Assembly (NCBI GenBank): GCA_001632425.1
Contig: KV425579.1
Coordinates: 76,354 to 115,460, forward strand
Length of the DNA: 39,107 nt
From: Neolentinus lepideus HHB14362 ss-1
Taxonomy: Eukaryota > Basidiomycota > Agaricomycetes > Gloeophyllales > Gloeophyllaceae
Direction: 5' to 3'
A program made the translations under genes and the position numbers. Position 1 is the first letter of the stretch; every line of letters begins with the position of its first letter. The notes under the pieces are model-generated. The model made no database searches, had not been told where the DNA came from, and saw only the letters and a program-made list of their open reading frames with translations. Below are positions 12,163 to 23,138 of this stretch, one piece after another.

Positions 12163-12530
12163 GCGGTGGATCGTTGTAGCTCAGAATCATGTCGCAGAAA
12201 CTTCTTTATATAAAGCACGCGCTGCACCACTGTTTTAGAGAAGACGGCCATGGAGGCTCGGGTCGCTGATGTCTGTGGCACAATGTTGAATTTTGACAAA
12301 GAAGCCGACTAGGTGGGAAGCGTGATATGTCACAGACCATGTGACCGTTAGAGTGACTCCCGAGGTGCCACAGCGGCGCGCACGCTCACTTTTTGTATAA
12401 ATAATGTTGGCTATCAAACGAGAAGTTCGGTCTCTCCAAGACAACAAGCACGGTACATAGGCGAATTTTCTATACGTCCCCTCTAAGGCCGACAACGGGA
12501 ACACAAAGAATAAACAATGCACGTCGAGGT
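12163..12530 (-). pseudogene. Truncated inverted copy of F-box gene promoter and 5' exon
   Basis: Read on the minus strand, this segment matches about 15605-16010 at the intact F-box gene. Shared blocks include TGTGTTCCCGTTGTCG, CTAACGGTCACATG, GCCACAGACAT, ATGGCCGTCTTCTCT (ATG at 12251) and GAGCTACAACGATCCACC. The encoded start MAVFSKTVVQRVL corresponds to MAVFSETVVQRVL. A one-base length difference just after VQRVL shifts the frame. Similarity ends in the middle of the F-box region, so no F-box domain or repeat domain remains. The copy keeps a TATA-like stretch (plus-strand 12395-12405), so it may still be transcribed. It is a non-functional 5' fragment. Confidence 0.85.
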
Positions 12531-12900
12531 TTTCAGCGTAACACGTACGATATCGGAGCACTACTATTATATTTACAACCCTCTGTCAAAGTCATGATCT
12601 TCGAAAACGAGAACTACACGCCAACTAGTAGACGGCTATAGAAAGGGAGCGGAAGCCAAAAGAAAAAGCGGGATGCACCCTCCTCCCGAAAGAATACCCC
12701 AGTATCTCGAATGCGCAGGGATGATATGTTCCTCAGAACATTGTCCAGGAATATCCAGCAAGTCATGGTACATACGACACGGCCTCATCGTGTTAGGACC
12801 CAACTTACTAACCCAACGCGGACAACGATCGACCAGTTTCGTAATATGTCCGCCACTCCTCGAGACATCATGAATTCTGACTACCACCCGCACCATAGAA
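12531..12900. other. Spacer downstream of the secreted-protein gene
   Basis: This is the 3' flank of the minus-strand gene ending at 12901 and should contain its 3' untranslated region. A minus-strand frame of 125 codons overlaps it but does not look coding. No repeat is seen. Confidence 0.5.
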
Positions 12901-15021
12901 TCATAACGAAATTTTGATAGACGGCACCTCCGGCCACTCCGTAGTGACATGATACGTAACATACCACGAATAAAACCCACTATACGCATCTCACATTTCA
13001 ACCTCAGCCACACGAGTCGCAGTCAAATCACTCACTTGAAGCTGCTACTCCCATTATACGCCACCCCAGGTTCCCCGAACCCACTCGTCTCCACGCTCAC
13101 ATCCAGCCCCGGCACTCCCTCCAGCCCCCTACCCGCATCAAACTCCCGATACCCAAAGCCACCAAGCGCAAACACCACTGTTCCCGGCAACGTCGCGTTC
13201 ACCCCGTCCGTGCGTGATGACGGCGGAAAGGATATTGTTAGCTGCCTGCGGGAGGCGATGGCCTTGATCACCGAGGCCGTGGGCGGGGAGAGTGCGATGT
13301 AGGCTATGCGAGGAAGGGTGTGAGTATGGGGGAGTGAGGGGAGCGCCCACTGGATGAGTGCGGGGACCATGGAGCTTTGGCGGACGTAGGGTTCGTCGAG
13401 CTGGTGAAAGGTATTAAAGAACAGAAATAGAGTGCGAGAGAGGGGTGCGCTCACGGATTGCGCGCCTATGCTGATATTGTCTCCGAGCCACGCTGTGACG
13501 TTCCGGACTGCAGTCGGGTCGACGGTGTTCGTACGGACCTCCCTTTCCACAATTCTTTCTTTCCCTAAATTTGTTGCACCGTTAGCTCAACATGGCTGTT
13601 CCGATAACCTCTCACCATTCTCGAACTGTGCGAAATTATCTAACACCCATTGCGGTGTGATGCCCCTCACGACTGAAGACAAGGTCGCAGCGAGGTACGG
13701 GAAGCACGTGTAATCGTTGATATGCAACGAACCAGGTAGCGAGGTCGGTACCGGCGCAGGCGTCGACGCGCAGGGCAGGAGCGCTGCGATGAAATATCCC
13801 AAGACGGAGTGATAGCGCGTCTGATCAAACCCGTACGTCCTGCACGCCATCCATATCCGTCGAGCATACCGAGTATTCCAAGGCTTACCTATCGAACGGT
13901 CCAGCGAGGTTCCGCAAACCAGCGTGGTACAGCAGTCCGAGGTCCTCCATGGTATGCTGGAGCATGTACGTCCCATACTCTGGCAGCGTGCTGTTTGACG
14001 GAGAATACGCAATCCACAGCGCGAGCGCGTATACATCTGCTCTTCGCGTTATGGAGGAAACGAGGAAGAGGGTGAGTTGACACACCGACGCCGGTGTACG
14101 TCCCCGAGTTGTACTCGGAGAAGGTGTTGAAGCCGCGGTAGGTGAAGAGGTCGTAGACACGCTTCGCATCGGATTCGCTGCGTGCGATTAGGTCAGTGCA
14201 GTTCGTCCTATGGCCGATGTAGCTGGGAAACGCGTGTTAGTGTTCTAGCTTGCTGCTGAGATGAGAGAGCTGTCGTACCTCAGGAGGAAAGTGCCCATCA
14301 ACCACGGATTTGTGTATGCCTGGGTACAAGTGTAAGTATTATCCGTTATAGATATAGGCAGTATACCTCGTCGAGGTTGTCCTTTGTTGTGTCGACGTTG
14401 ACCGCATTGGCGTACGGTCCGCGGCCTTGATACCTCGTCAGGACGCCCTCTGCTGCAATGAGCAAAGATTCTTCCATCGTTTTGATAGTTGAGACGGGCA
14501 AGAGGTGCTCTCGTGTGGCGAGCGCGAAACACCACGCCGTGCCGACGAAGTCCCGCCTGAACTGCCCAATTCAACAAGTCGACAAAACGGCAGAAAACGA
14601 TCGAGTGAACATACCAATTGGGATCAAAGTTCGTGTAGATCACATCCCCGTAAAAATCACCAGGGGCAGGCTCCTCCGGGGCATGTGGGTATGTCCCGTA
14701 CCAAGGCATTACGCTCCCATTCGCGCTTGTCCTGTATTGAGATCCTGCAACATTCTCGATAATACTCACCGCTCTCTCCACATCGTCTCCTTCATTCCTC
14801 AACAGTAGCCCGACGGCGTACATCGCAGACGACCTCGTATCGTGCATCCCGGGAGTAGACGGGTCCGAGGAGAGGAGGAAATTTACGGATGGATCAAAAA
14901 AGCTGGAGGTGTAGTCGAGGGATGTGTGGAAGAGGTTGCGGGCGACGGGGCTGAGGGATGCGATGGAAAAGGCGGTGGCTGTCATGGCGAATAGCAAAAG
15001 AGCTGCAATACGACGTGCCAT
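12901..15021 (-). CDS. Secreted fungal protein of unknown function (585 aa), possibly a six-hairpin fold
   Basis: Exons on the minus strand are 15021-14615, 14556-14367, 14319-14279, 14222-14086, 14039-13889, 13839-13616, 13564-13036 and 12979-12901. Introns are 46-58 bp and every phase is consistent, giving 585 residues. The N-terminus MARRIAALLLFAMTATAFSI is a typical signal peptide; an in-frame extension upstream lacks one. Recognisable stretches are LFHTSLDYTSSFFDPS, DTRSSAMYAVGLLLRNEGDD, PWYGTYPHAPEEP, FDPNWRDFVGTAWCFAL, AYTNPWLMGTFL, EYNSGTYTGVADVYALALW, GLRNLAGPFDR and YGFDQTRYHSVLG. I recall this arrangement from a widespread family of fungal hypothetical secreted proteins. The repeated helical-looking segments with conserved aromatic and acidic residues hint at an (alpha/alpha)6 glycosidase-like fold, but I cannot point to catalytic residues. 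Several N-glycosylation sites (such as NGS and NCT) support secretion. The gene is divergent from the F-box gene. Confidence 0.85.
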
Positions 15022-15335
15022 GATAGGTGTGCCAGCGAAGAGCAAGTCTCGGGTCGCGCACCTCGAGAATTTCTTGGATGTCAAGCCGAGCCTGCTATCG
15101 CTTTTGCCGTCGACTTCTTGGACGTTCCGGTTATATTGCTCGCCGGTCCACCGGGCGATGCAGTAGTGCAGTCTGCTAATAAATGGAAAGACAGCTTGGG
15201 CAGAAGCTATGACACTAGTGTCGACCAAGTGTTCAGCTATCTCGTTCGCATCAGGAGCTTACCTACTGTGCTATGTGCCAGCGGTGGCAGTTGGGGTAAT
15301 ATCTTAAGAGACTTACATGCATATAGACTGCGTGT

Positions 15336-15420
15336 CCCAATTCCTACAGTCTGGATGGTAGATATATATGGCACTAGTCGTCGCTTAACAGCGTACAGTT
15401 TCAGCACATGCGACGGTACA
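15336..15420 (+). repeat. Dispersed ~90-bp repeat, copy 2
   Basis: Same-orientation match to 1218-1308, with shared CCCAATTCC, CTGGATGG, ATATATATG, CACTAGTC and GCGACGGTA blocks. It sits in the divergent promoter region upstream of the F-box gene. Confidence 0.6.
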
Positions 15421-15740
15421 TGACCCCCGTTTCCAACGCGGACAAATTTGCGCTATGAATCGCATCTCCCTTCGCATCCATATACTAGGGTATGCTTTCG
15501 AGCGCACATCCTGCCTTTCTTCTCGCTTCCCCGTAGCGCTCATTCCGCAGTTCAGAACTTTGAAGGAGGTGTGCGAGCAGATAATGGTATTGCTCTGATC
15601 TTGCGCCCCATTGTGTTCCCGTTGTCGCTCCTTGAGACGACCGATCTTAGCTTTGATTATATATGCTTTGCGTATGTATCTCAGATTCTGAATCTCTGCG
15701 TGAGATGTTGTTTTGGAGAGACGGAACTGCCCGCGACATC

Positions 15741-15750
15741 ATTTATATAA
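15741..15750 (+). promoter_or_regulatory. TATA-like element of the F-box gene
   Basis: ATTTATATAA lies 174 bp upstream of the ATG at 15924. The duplicated fragment at 12.2-12.5 kb has a matching ATTTATAC at the equivalent place, and the sequence between it and the ATG is also conserved, including CTAACGGTCACATG at about 15791-15804. Confidence 0.5.
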
Positions 15751-15923
15751 GCGAGTATGCACGCTACTGTGGCCGCGCGCATGGGCCACCCTAACGGTCA
15801 CATGATCTGTGCGCTCGTTTATCCTTCCCACGCAGTCGGAAGGCTCGACCTTTGTTAAAGTTCAACATTGTCCTTCCCTTATACCTCCGTGCCACAGACA
15901 TTAGCGACACATTCCTATTTTCC

Positions 15924-17710
15924 ATGGCCGTCTTCTCTGAAACCGTGGTGCAGCGCGTGCTGTCTATATTCGAGCTTCGCGACATGGTTCTGAGCTACAA
16001 CGATCCACCGACGAACGCGGTCTGCGCAAGGGTGTGCCGAGCGTGGTATGAACCGGTGATGAGCCTGCTCTGGGGCCAAGTGAGTGACTTGTCGTTACTC
16101 TTTGGATTGTTGGGACCTCTCTGGCAGTGTGACGAGCAGGAGTACGGCGTGAGTGACCATGACTGTTGGCCCGGCACTGGGACTTATACATTGACTAGGG
16201 CTTCTCTGCCTACCACATTCCTGGACCGCAAGACTGGGAGACCTTTTTGCGGAACGGCAAGCGTGTACGGAGTCTTGTCTACGACACCACGCGGAAGACC
16301 TCTAAAATCATCCGTACGGAGCTGTTCGATGTTGTCGCGCGGACCCGCACGAGGCTGAAGATTTTACCGTGTCTCAAAGAGCTGACATGGATCACGAACG
16401 ACTACGAGCAGCTCGATGCGTCCATTCTATTTATGCACGGCGGCGTGAGCAAGCTGGTGTTCTCCTTGCCCCCCATTCCCGAGGACCAGGTTGTTGCGAG
16501 TCTAGAGAAGCTCCGTTCGTTCTGCGAGAATGTAATCTCGAGGATGCCTGAATTGGCACACTTGGATATAAGGGTCAGGGGCTCTCCGGTATCTATACGA
16601 TCATTCGAGCCTTTTGTACTCGAACTGATAGGTGGGCTCCCGAAATTGGAGATCATCACTCTGCCGAACTATTGGATTACGACTGAGGTTTTAAATGAAG
16701 TGTCTAAGCTCCAGAACTTAGCTGTCCTGCAGTATGAAGATACGAGAGCCCAAGGCGAAGGACTTCGGTCCGACGTTGAGTCGCTATTCCCTATATTCGA
16801 TGAAGGCGCATTCCCGTCACTATGGGATCTGTCCCTAAGCACCCGACTATCGTCTCTGACGGGCGTACTCAATTCGCCCTATGCCCCATCTCATCTGACG
16901 ACACTCGCTGTACATTCACTTGTCATGGAGACTGCTACGGCGATCCAGCAATTCTTCGAGGCGCTGGCACAAAGTTGCCAAGGCCTCCAAGACCTCTACG
17001 TTGTCGCCATCGACGTTACATCCCCCCTCCGACAAAGTGAAGAGCGCATCACTCTCCGGACGATTGAGCCACTTTTCGGCTGCACGCGTATCAAAACCTT
17101 CGAGCTCATGCACGAGTACCCTATGTCCATGTACCAAGAGGACATGGAGGTCATCGCGACAAAATGGCCGCTCCTCGAAAACCTGAAGCTCGACAGCGAG
17201 CCGTTCTCGGCCGAGAAGTCCCCGTTGACACTGCGCGCGCTCCTCCCCTTTGCCACGCACTGCCCGAACCTGCAGTTTCTTGGGCTCTACGTCGACGCGA
17301 CCACCGCAGACCTCCCCTCTTCGGCGCCGCCGTTCCGTAGGCTCCGGCGACTCTCGCTGGGCCTGTCGAGTGTCCAGGAGCCAGGGCCCGTGACGATATT
17401 TCTCGCTCGAGTGTGTCCACTGGGGTGCCGCATCGAGTCAGGGGCGACGTGGGCGGCGCGCTGGGATGCAGATGGATGGGAGGAGTTCGGCGAGCAGACT
17501 GGGTGTCAGGAGGGCTTGCGTGAGTGGGGGAGGCGGTGTGCGATATGGGAAGAGGTGGACAGGATGGTGCCGTTGGTCGTGAAGGCGCGCATGGATGATC
17601 GGTCAAGGATGGTGGAGATGAGGAAGAAAATCTATGATCTGGAAGCGCGGAATAGCGTCCTTGAGGATGGGGGTGACATGATCAAAGACAATGGATGTAT
17701 TATTTGCTAG
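15924..17710 (+). CDS. F-box / leucine-rich-repeat (RNI-like) protein with CaaX-like C-terminus (578 aa)
   Basis: Two exons, 15924-16148 and 16199-17710, with a 50-bp phase-0 intron, encode 578 residues. The ATG at 15924 is preferred over one at 15852 because MAVFSETVVQRVL is where coding-like sequence starts and is also kept in the duplicated fragment. Residues about 9-60 fit a short F-box (VQRVLSIFELRDMVLSY, then VCARVCRAWYEPVMSLLW), the segment that binds Skp1 in SCF ubiquitin ligases. The rest has irregular leucine-rich repeats (LPCLKELTWI, MPELAHLDIRV, LPKLEIITLP, LKLDSE, CPNLQFLGLYV), giving an RNI-like substrate-recognition domain. A helical tail (VEMRKKIYDLEARNSVLED) precedes the last four residues CIIC, which fit a CaaX prenylation box. 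Such genes are numerous in Agaricomycetes. The substrate is unknown. Confidence 0.88.
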
Positions 17711-18806
17711 GGGTGATAATGCGAACGCGGCGTGTGCGTCGTGCCCATTTCTTTATTTTTATCTACTTGTGTCAGGGAATTGCTTATCATCATGTATATT
17801 AGTGTATTGCAGATGCTTGCCGTGAGGTGGCTCGAATGCAAAATGTTTAACACCCATCGACGGGTCTCAGCCCCCTCCTGCTTGTACTGGTGCGACGCCT
17901 GTGAATTGTAGAGCGTAACCCACCTATTTGCAAATCAAAGACGCTGTGAAAATCATCCCTACTTACGTTGCTGTGCTACCTTTATGTATTGCAGATTTCT
18001 TCAGTTGGATCTATCTCTCTATCGAGATAACAGATTGATCGCGTTGATCTCTGCAACTCAGGCTGTAGCGGACTGCCTTCATAGACATGATCGAACCTTA
18101 GGTGACGTTATCCACGTTAGTCGTTCTGCTCGAACATATCTCTCCTCTTCGTTAACACCACATGTAGATCACGGTTATCTTTAACCAGTCGCTACCGAGG
18201 TGAGCTGAACGGCCAGGATGCTCCGATTGCTGCGTCCCTGGGTGAATGTGAGCAGGCCGGCGCCGCAGATAAAGGAATTTGAACAGAAGCTAATGCGCGA
18301 ACTGCAGGGACCGCTTCCATCTGTTACTCCCCATCCGTCTTGTCACTGCTAGGCAAAAATACCGGTCAGGATGATCCGTGTTCATGATCCCTTGCAACAG
18401 GGCCTTTATACGGATTATACTATGGTGATCTTCGATGAATTTGTATGGTCAAGGCTGTGGCCCACCACTGTACACTACCGAGGTGAAGGTGAGCCATTCT
18501 CGTGCCAATGCAATGTACCAGTGATCCTCGATGCTAGTCGTAGTGCAACAGGTCCACTGTTTTGGGGTATTCAAATCTATTTTGTTGCGGGATCAGGTAT
18601 GTTGGATGTATTGATGGCGAAGAAAATTGCGCTGGAGTACGGTGGTGATCGTCGTGCTCCGAGATCAGCGCAGTGGCACAAGATACTTGATGGATTCACT
18701 ATATAGACACAGAGCGAGTGGAGGAAACAACACCACCCCAATTTGTGCACGGCGGCTTGAGTTCTGCATTCTATGCCGGCACAGATTCTATTAACTGCTG
18801 TCAATC
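17711..18806. other. Spacer between F-box gene and membrane-protein pseudogene
   Basis: It holds the F-box 3' flank and the promoter side of pseudogene A. TATATAG at about 18700-18706 matches the TATA context of copies B and C. A 111-codon plus-strand frame at 18371-18706 (MIRVHDPLQQGLYTDY...) has a plausible composition but no recognised family, and it runs into the TATA-like site. I would not call it a gene. Confidence 0.45.
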
Positions 18807-20397
18807 ATGAATTAGAATCAGGTATGTTCCTCTAATTAAATAACAAATTAAATGCATCTGAGTAAGCCATTCAGCACAATATAATCATATTGCTAGTGAG
18901 TAGCATCACATTCTACTTGCATTCACTCAGGCTAATAGTCTTACCGAGGTTTCCACCTTTCTCTCCGGTACATGTCTAGTGTCAAACAGCCATAATAGCA
19001 CCTGATGGTCATGGTTCAGGGCTATACACTATGATTTTTGGTGCTTGCATCTATGCTGTTGTTTTCCACCAGGATCCCTCACCTCTCCATCACCGATTGC
19101 TACTGGTTGTCATAGCCCTTTATGTATTGTCCACTGTTCAGGCAGTGTTAACATTCTAGCAAGGCTTTGTTACCACTGATGTGGACATGGCGACTCAGCA
19201 AGGTCAGGAGACTGTATTGGTACATGAGATGCTTCTGTTCGACTTCCTTGGCATCTTCCCTTATAGCATTGTGCCATTCGCCACGTACGTATCATATTTT
19301 ATTACTTGACCTTAACCACTCATTGTTTAATCCATATCAGCGCTATAGCAGATGGGCTTCTGGTTGGTCATATATGATCTGATGTCGCGACTGTCTGTAT
19401 GCTGGAGTCACTGACATTTCATGTAGATATGACGCTGTTATGTGCTGTGGAACAAGCGCCTTTCAATGATCATTGTTCCCATTATCCTGCTCATTGCAGG
19501 AACTAGTGCGTACATCAGCAGCATCAAGTCAGGAGATGTCTATGCTAATGCTTAATTCTGAAGTATGTAGCTTTGCCTTACTTACTGTCGACACAATGCT
19601 ATATCTGTTGCTGCTGCATGCACCTGTTAGTGAAGTTGTGCCACCGCCTGAATATTTGCAGCTACTCGCCGATTCCGATATAATCAACATGGCACAGTAC
19701 ACCTCTTCCTCCATCACCAACCTATTGATGAGTGGCCTAATAGGTATGTCTTATACGGGCGGCTGAATTTGACATCCTGATTGTCAGTTTAGCATTCCGG
19801 ATCCGGAAGATGACAAAGGGCATAGGAAGGAGGAAGAGCAGGTATCTTAGAGTGGCATGGCTCATGTATGTGATGCAGTCTATGTCTGTTGCTTGTGTTG
19901 TAACATGATGGCAGGTTGGAGACCGGATCTCTGTACTCAGCCAGCTTAGTGTTGTCTGCAGTTTTTAGTGGCTTGAATCATAACACCACTTACACGATGG
20001 CCATCGCCTTTGTCAGACATCTTGTCTTGGATATTGGGAATATGCTAGCAGTTGGTATTATAGACTGTCAGTACTACTGTCACAGGGGCGCTCGTGGTAT
20101 GTCATCCTAAAGAGAATATGGATCCAGCCTCTTATTCATATACATTAGGATATCTTCCCCACCGTCATCATCCTGCTCGTCGCACTCGGCAAAACATCGG
20201 ACCAGACAACTGAGTACAGCGGTCTGGCGAAGCACAACCCTCATCAAGGGTCCCTAGTTTCCACCATCCATTTTGCCAGCCCTCCGGCTCGTCCTCAAGC
20301 AAGCAACTCGACTGGTGGGATCCGCACTATCGAGCTCCAAACAAGGAGCATTATCCTCGATCCGTCCGAGCAGGTGGACGCGGTCGGAGAGGTCTGA
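18807..20397 (+). pseudogene. Copy A of a multi-pass membrane protein family, disrupted by three stop codons
   Basis: Nine exon equivalents align with copies B and C, and intron positions are kept. The first exon ATGAATTAGAATCAG carries a stop at 18813-18815 where B and C read TGG. The third exon has TAG at 19157-19159 where B has TGG (VLTF-W-QSF). The fifth exon has TGA at 19430-19432 where B and C read TGG (IWRC). The rest is well preserved: YTMIFGACIYAVVF, ALYVLSTVQAVLTF, VLWNKRLSMIIVPIILLIAG, VPPPEYLQLLADSD, SLVLSAVFSG and IFPTVIILLVALGKTSDQT. The tail ends at TGA 20395-20397 with the shared TIELQTRSI motif. Intron 8 and exon 7 resemble copy C more than B. The gene can no longer encode the full protein, but decay looks recent. 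Confidence 0.88.
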
Positions 20398-22342
20398 AGG
20401 GCAAGCTAGACTTAGAAATTGGCTGGAGATGTCCGTGAATGTACAGGCTCGAGATCTCATATTCGTCTGCCTGAAATCTCTCTTATTCATGATAATATTG
20501 TTGATCTTTCAGCATCGGGAGTCGGGAGACTGTCATTATACCCTGTCGTGCGCCTTTGGACTCATGAGCGCCGAGCGCTGCTTTGGTATAAATATACTCA
20601 TGATCGTTATGGTTCCGATAGAGTGATGGAACAGTGTTTATGGTGGGTATGAACTTCGGTCTGTTCCCTATGTTATCTGAAAGTGAGTGATTTGACACAA
20701 AAACGGACAAGACCTTGGCGGGCATTTGGTGTTCCCAAGAAACGCAGCACCTCACATGAGACGCTATGGTTATCGAGCCGAATGGATCCGTTACCCCCTC
20801 GCCTGCAGAGGCAGTGCTTCACCTACTTTCCAGACTAGAGGAATGTGCCTAGTCGCCATATCGATACTAATAAAATGAGCCGAAACAGACTCGGACTTAC
20901 GAAGTCAAGAATAAGGGAAAGGGATTAAAGCCACATGTTGTTTGGAAGTCATCAAGGACAGGTGGAATACGCACCTGAGCTTCTAGATACGTTCGTTAGT
21001 ACAATGGTCGGCTCGGACAGAAGTGAATTAATTCCTTGCTATGCAGGGCGGTATGATTCTCCGTTCTCGGTTATGGTGACCGAGTACTGCAAAGATTGAA
21101 ATTCGTAACTGTACATACATCTCGTGCTCAAATACGCACGTGGCGCAGCTAAGTACCGTACCATGATGATGTAGGTGGCCCGAGGTATGTATTATACTTT
21201 AGATGATTACAAGGAGGTCTAGTATGTCTACTACACACCCTCGACCCTTGTATAATGAGCTTGTGTCGGTTCCAGCTAGTATTCCCAAATTAACCCAAAT
21301 TTACACCTGACCAAATTTACCAGTAAATTTCCTGTAAATTACAAGTGTTAAATAACCGAGGTAATTTACACGTCCCAAATTCCCCGAACCCTACTTCCTA
21401 GTCTCGAGAACAAGCAGGCCGCATGAAAAACGAGTAGCATAAGCGCCATCACGAGTCTTCGTGCAAGGAGGTAGTCGATGCGCGAGCCACATAACAGGCC
21501 AGCCATCTCAAGTAGTAGTTGAGACAGCAAAAAAGAGAGCCATGACTAAGGATACAAGATACATGTGCGCCATGAGATTTCAGACTTTTTGTAGTGCAAC
21601 TCTCGAAAAACAGAGCGTGTAGGGAAGCCGGGCCGGTTCCTACCGTGACCCGTAAACGGCAGGTACTTCCCGAAATTAGTCATGTTTCCAATGGAGTTCC
21701 GTTGATAACTCCCTGGCGAGTGCTTAACAAATTATTTAATAGTATAAATGTCGTCGGAGGACGAGGTTATGAACAAGGTTATTAACATGCTATTTACCGA
21801 ATGTATATATTCATGGTAATTCGTTCCAACCAAGCTACATCCAAAGCCCTCCACCGCGAAGTCTCCAGACTTGGTGTGGTTATACCTTCCTTTGGGAAAT
21901 TGAGTTGCCGTAATGAACCACAAAGCTTTTCTAATGCCGACTCAAGTTCAGCGAGGCCCGAGAGGATTTTGACAGCTGGCACGATTTGACAGCTGGCACG
22001 ACTACGACGAAATTAAAATGGCAGAACGTGATGACTGGACGGGTCTGTTGCAAGTGCCCATCGTGCAGTGTCTACCGGATCTCACATAGGTACCCTTAAG
22101 GCCACATATATGAGGTCGTTAACCGCAACGTGTTGTGATTAACGGGTTATTTATGGGTAACAAAATAACGGAATCAAGTTTCCACTACACTCCTTCCTTC
22201 TTCAGGCACTTTGTATATCTACATACAGCGGTCTGTGCTCACATTGCGCCTAGTTTAGATTTCTATGCGGTTGTTTTTGATGATACAAGCTAGTTGAATA
22301 CACATATGCATCATGATACAAATTACCGAAATACACCCTCCA
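20398..22342. other. Gene-free intergenic region
   Basis: Open frames are all short and lack motifs. A cluster of AAATTTAC-type motifs at 21281-21391 is the only structure noted. The side next to 22343 holds the 3' end of the minus-strand coiled-coil gene. Confidence 0.5.
21281..21391. repeat. AT-rich cluster of AAATTTAC-type motifs
   Basis: Several direct and inverted copies of AAATTTAC or GTAAATT lie within about 110 bp. They include a palindrome at 21313-21330 (AAATTTAC-CA-GTAAATTT), and TCCCAAATT occurs near each edge. It may be a remnant of a small fold-back element. No clear terminal repeats or target duplication can be defined. Confidence 0.4.
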
Positions 22343-23138
22343 TTACACCTTCCTTTGAACCTCACTCAAGCTCGCACTCTCCTGCTTCACCTTATCCGCG
22401 CCCTCCTCTTTCTTAGGTGCACTTCCCCACAAGCCAAATGTGAGCCAACTCCACCAGCTGCTGGCCTCCTTCTCCGTCTTCGCCTTCGCGTCATCGAGCT
22501 TCTTCTCTGCATCCGATAGCGTAGCCGACGCACTGGATTTTGCCTGATCGTACTTCTCTTGTGCGGACGCAGCAGCCGAGTCGTATGTCGACTTGGCCTG
22601 AGACTTGTACGCGTCGAGCTTGCTCTGCGCGTCCGCACCCGTCTGCTCTGCGCTCGCACGAGCTTGGGCAAGCTTATCCTGCCCGCTCCCCTGTTCATCC
22701 ATCACGATCAACACACTCGGATCCAATATCGCCACATAAACTACCAACGCACCTTCACCTCGGCATACTTCTGCTGGCCCTCCGCCAACGCGTCCTTCGC
22801 CCCTGCCCTTGCCGCTTCCCCCGCAGCGTTCAAATGGCTCTTTACCGCCTCTTGATCCGCCTTCCGCCTTGCCTCCGCCGTGTCAGTCGACGTGCTGTAG
22901 TAGTACCATGCCCCCCCTCCCGCGCCTGCTGCCAGAAGACTGTAGAGAAGCGTGTTGTTACCGCCCTTGGACGCAGGGTTCGGGGCCGGGTCAGTCGCGT
23001 ATGTGCGTGCACGCTGCGTGTCAAGGTGAGTGGTTGTGCAAGCCAAACGACGTGGAGAATACCTACGGGGACGGCGCGGACTGCAGCGGGTCGGGTGGCT
23101 GCCCGGAGAGCTTGTGCACGGACCATCGTAGCAGACAT
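22343..23138 (-). CDS. Mitochondrial-type single-span coiled-coil protein, calcofluor white hypersensitive-like (222 aa)
   Basis: Exons on the minus strand are 23138-23067, 23013-22753 and 22678-22343; introns are 53 and 74 bp, all phase 0. Residues 1-30 are Arg/Ala-rich without acidic residues and end in RTYAT, a typical mitochondrial presequence with a likely cleavage region. A hydrophobic Ala/Gly segment at about 45-63 (LLYSLLAAGAGGGAWYYYS) is a probable single membrane span. The remainder is a long charged Ala/Lys/Glu/Asp helix with repeated AQ-K-D-A type heptads (QSKLDAYKSQAKSTYDSAAA, EKKLDDAKAKTEKEA) and a tryptophan-rich SWWSWLTFGLWG near the end. This layout resembles fungal proteins annotated as calcofluor white hypersensitive protein. 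That name is from memory and rests on architecture. The stop is TAA at 22343-22345. Confidence 0.82.

Larger units (their letters stand above)
15022..15923. other. Divergent promoter region
   Basis: The secreted-protein gene (minus) and the F-box gene (plus) are divided by this 0.9 kb spacer, which must hold both promoters. It contains dispersed repeat copy 2 (15336-15420). From about 15605 onward it matches the duplicated promoter at 12.2-12.5 kb. A 100-codon frame at 15448-15750 overlaps the promoter homology and shows no coding signature. Confidence 0.6.

Noticed and set aside
18371..18706. 111-codon plus-strand frame before pseudogene A
   Set aside because: No recognisable family, no splice partners, and it overlaps the TATA-like site of the pseudogene.
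19157..19432. Classical RIP as the cause of pseudogene A's stop codons
   Set aside because: Only one of the two stop changes I checked in detail (19157-19159) has the CpA-to-TpA context typical of ascomycete RIP; the other (19430-19432) is in a CpC context. The evidence supports only a general G-to-A bias.
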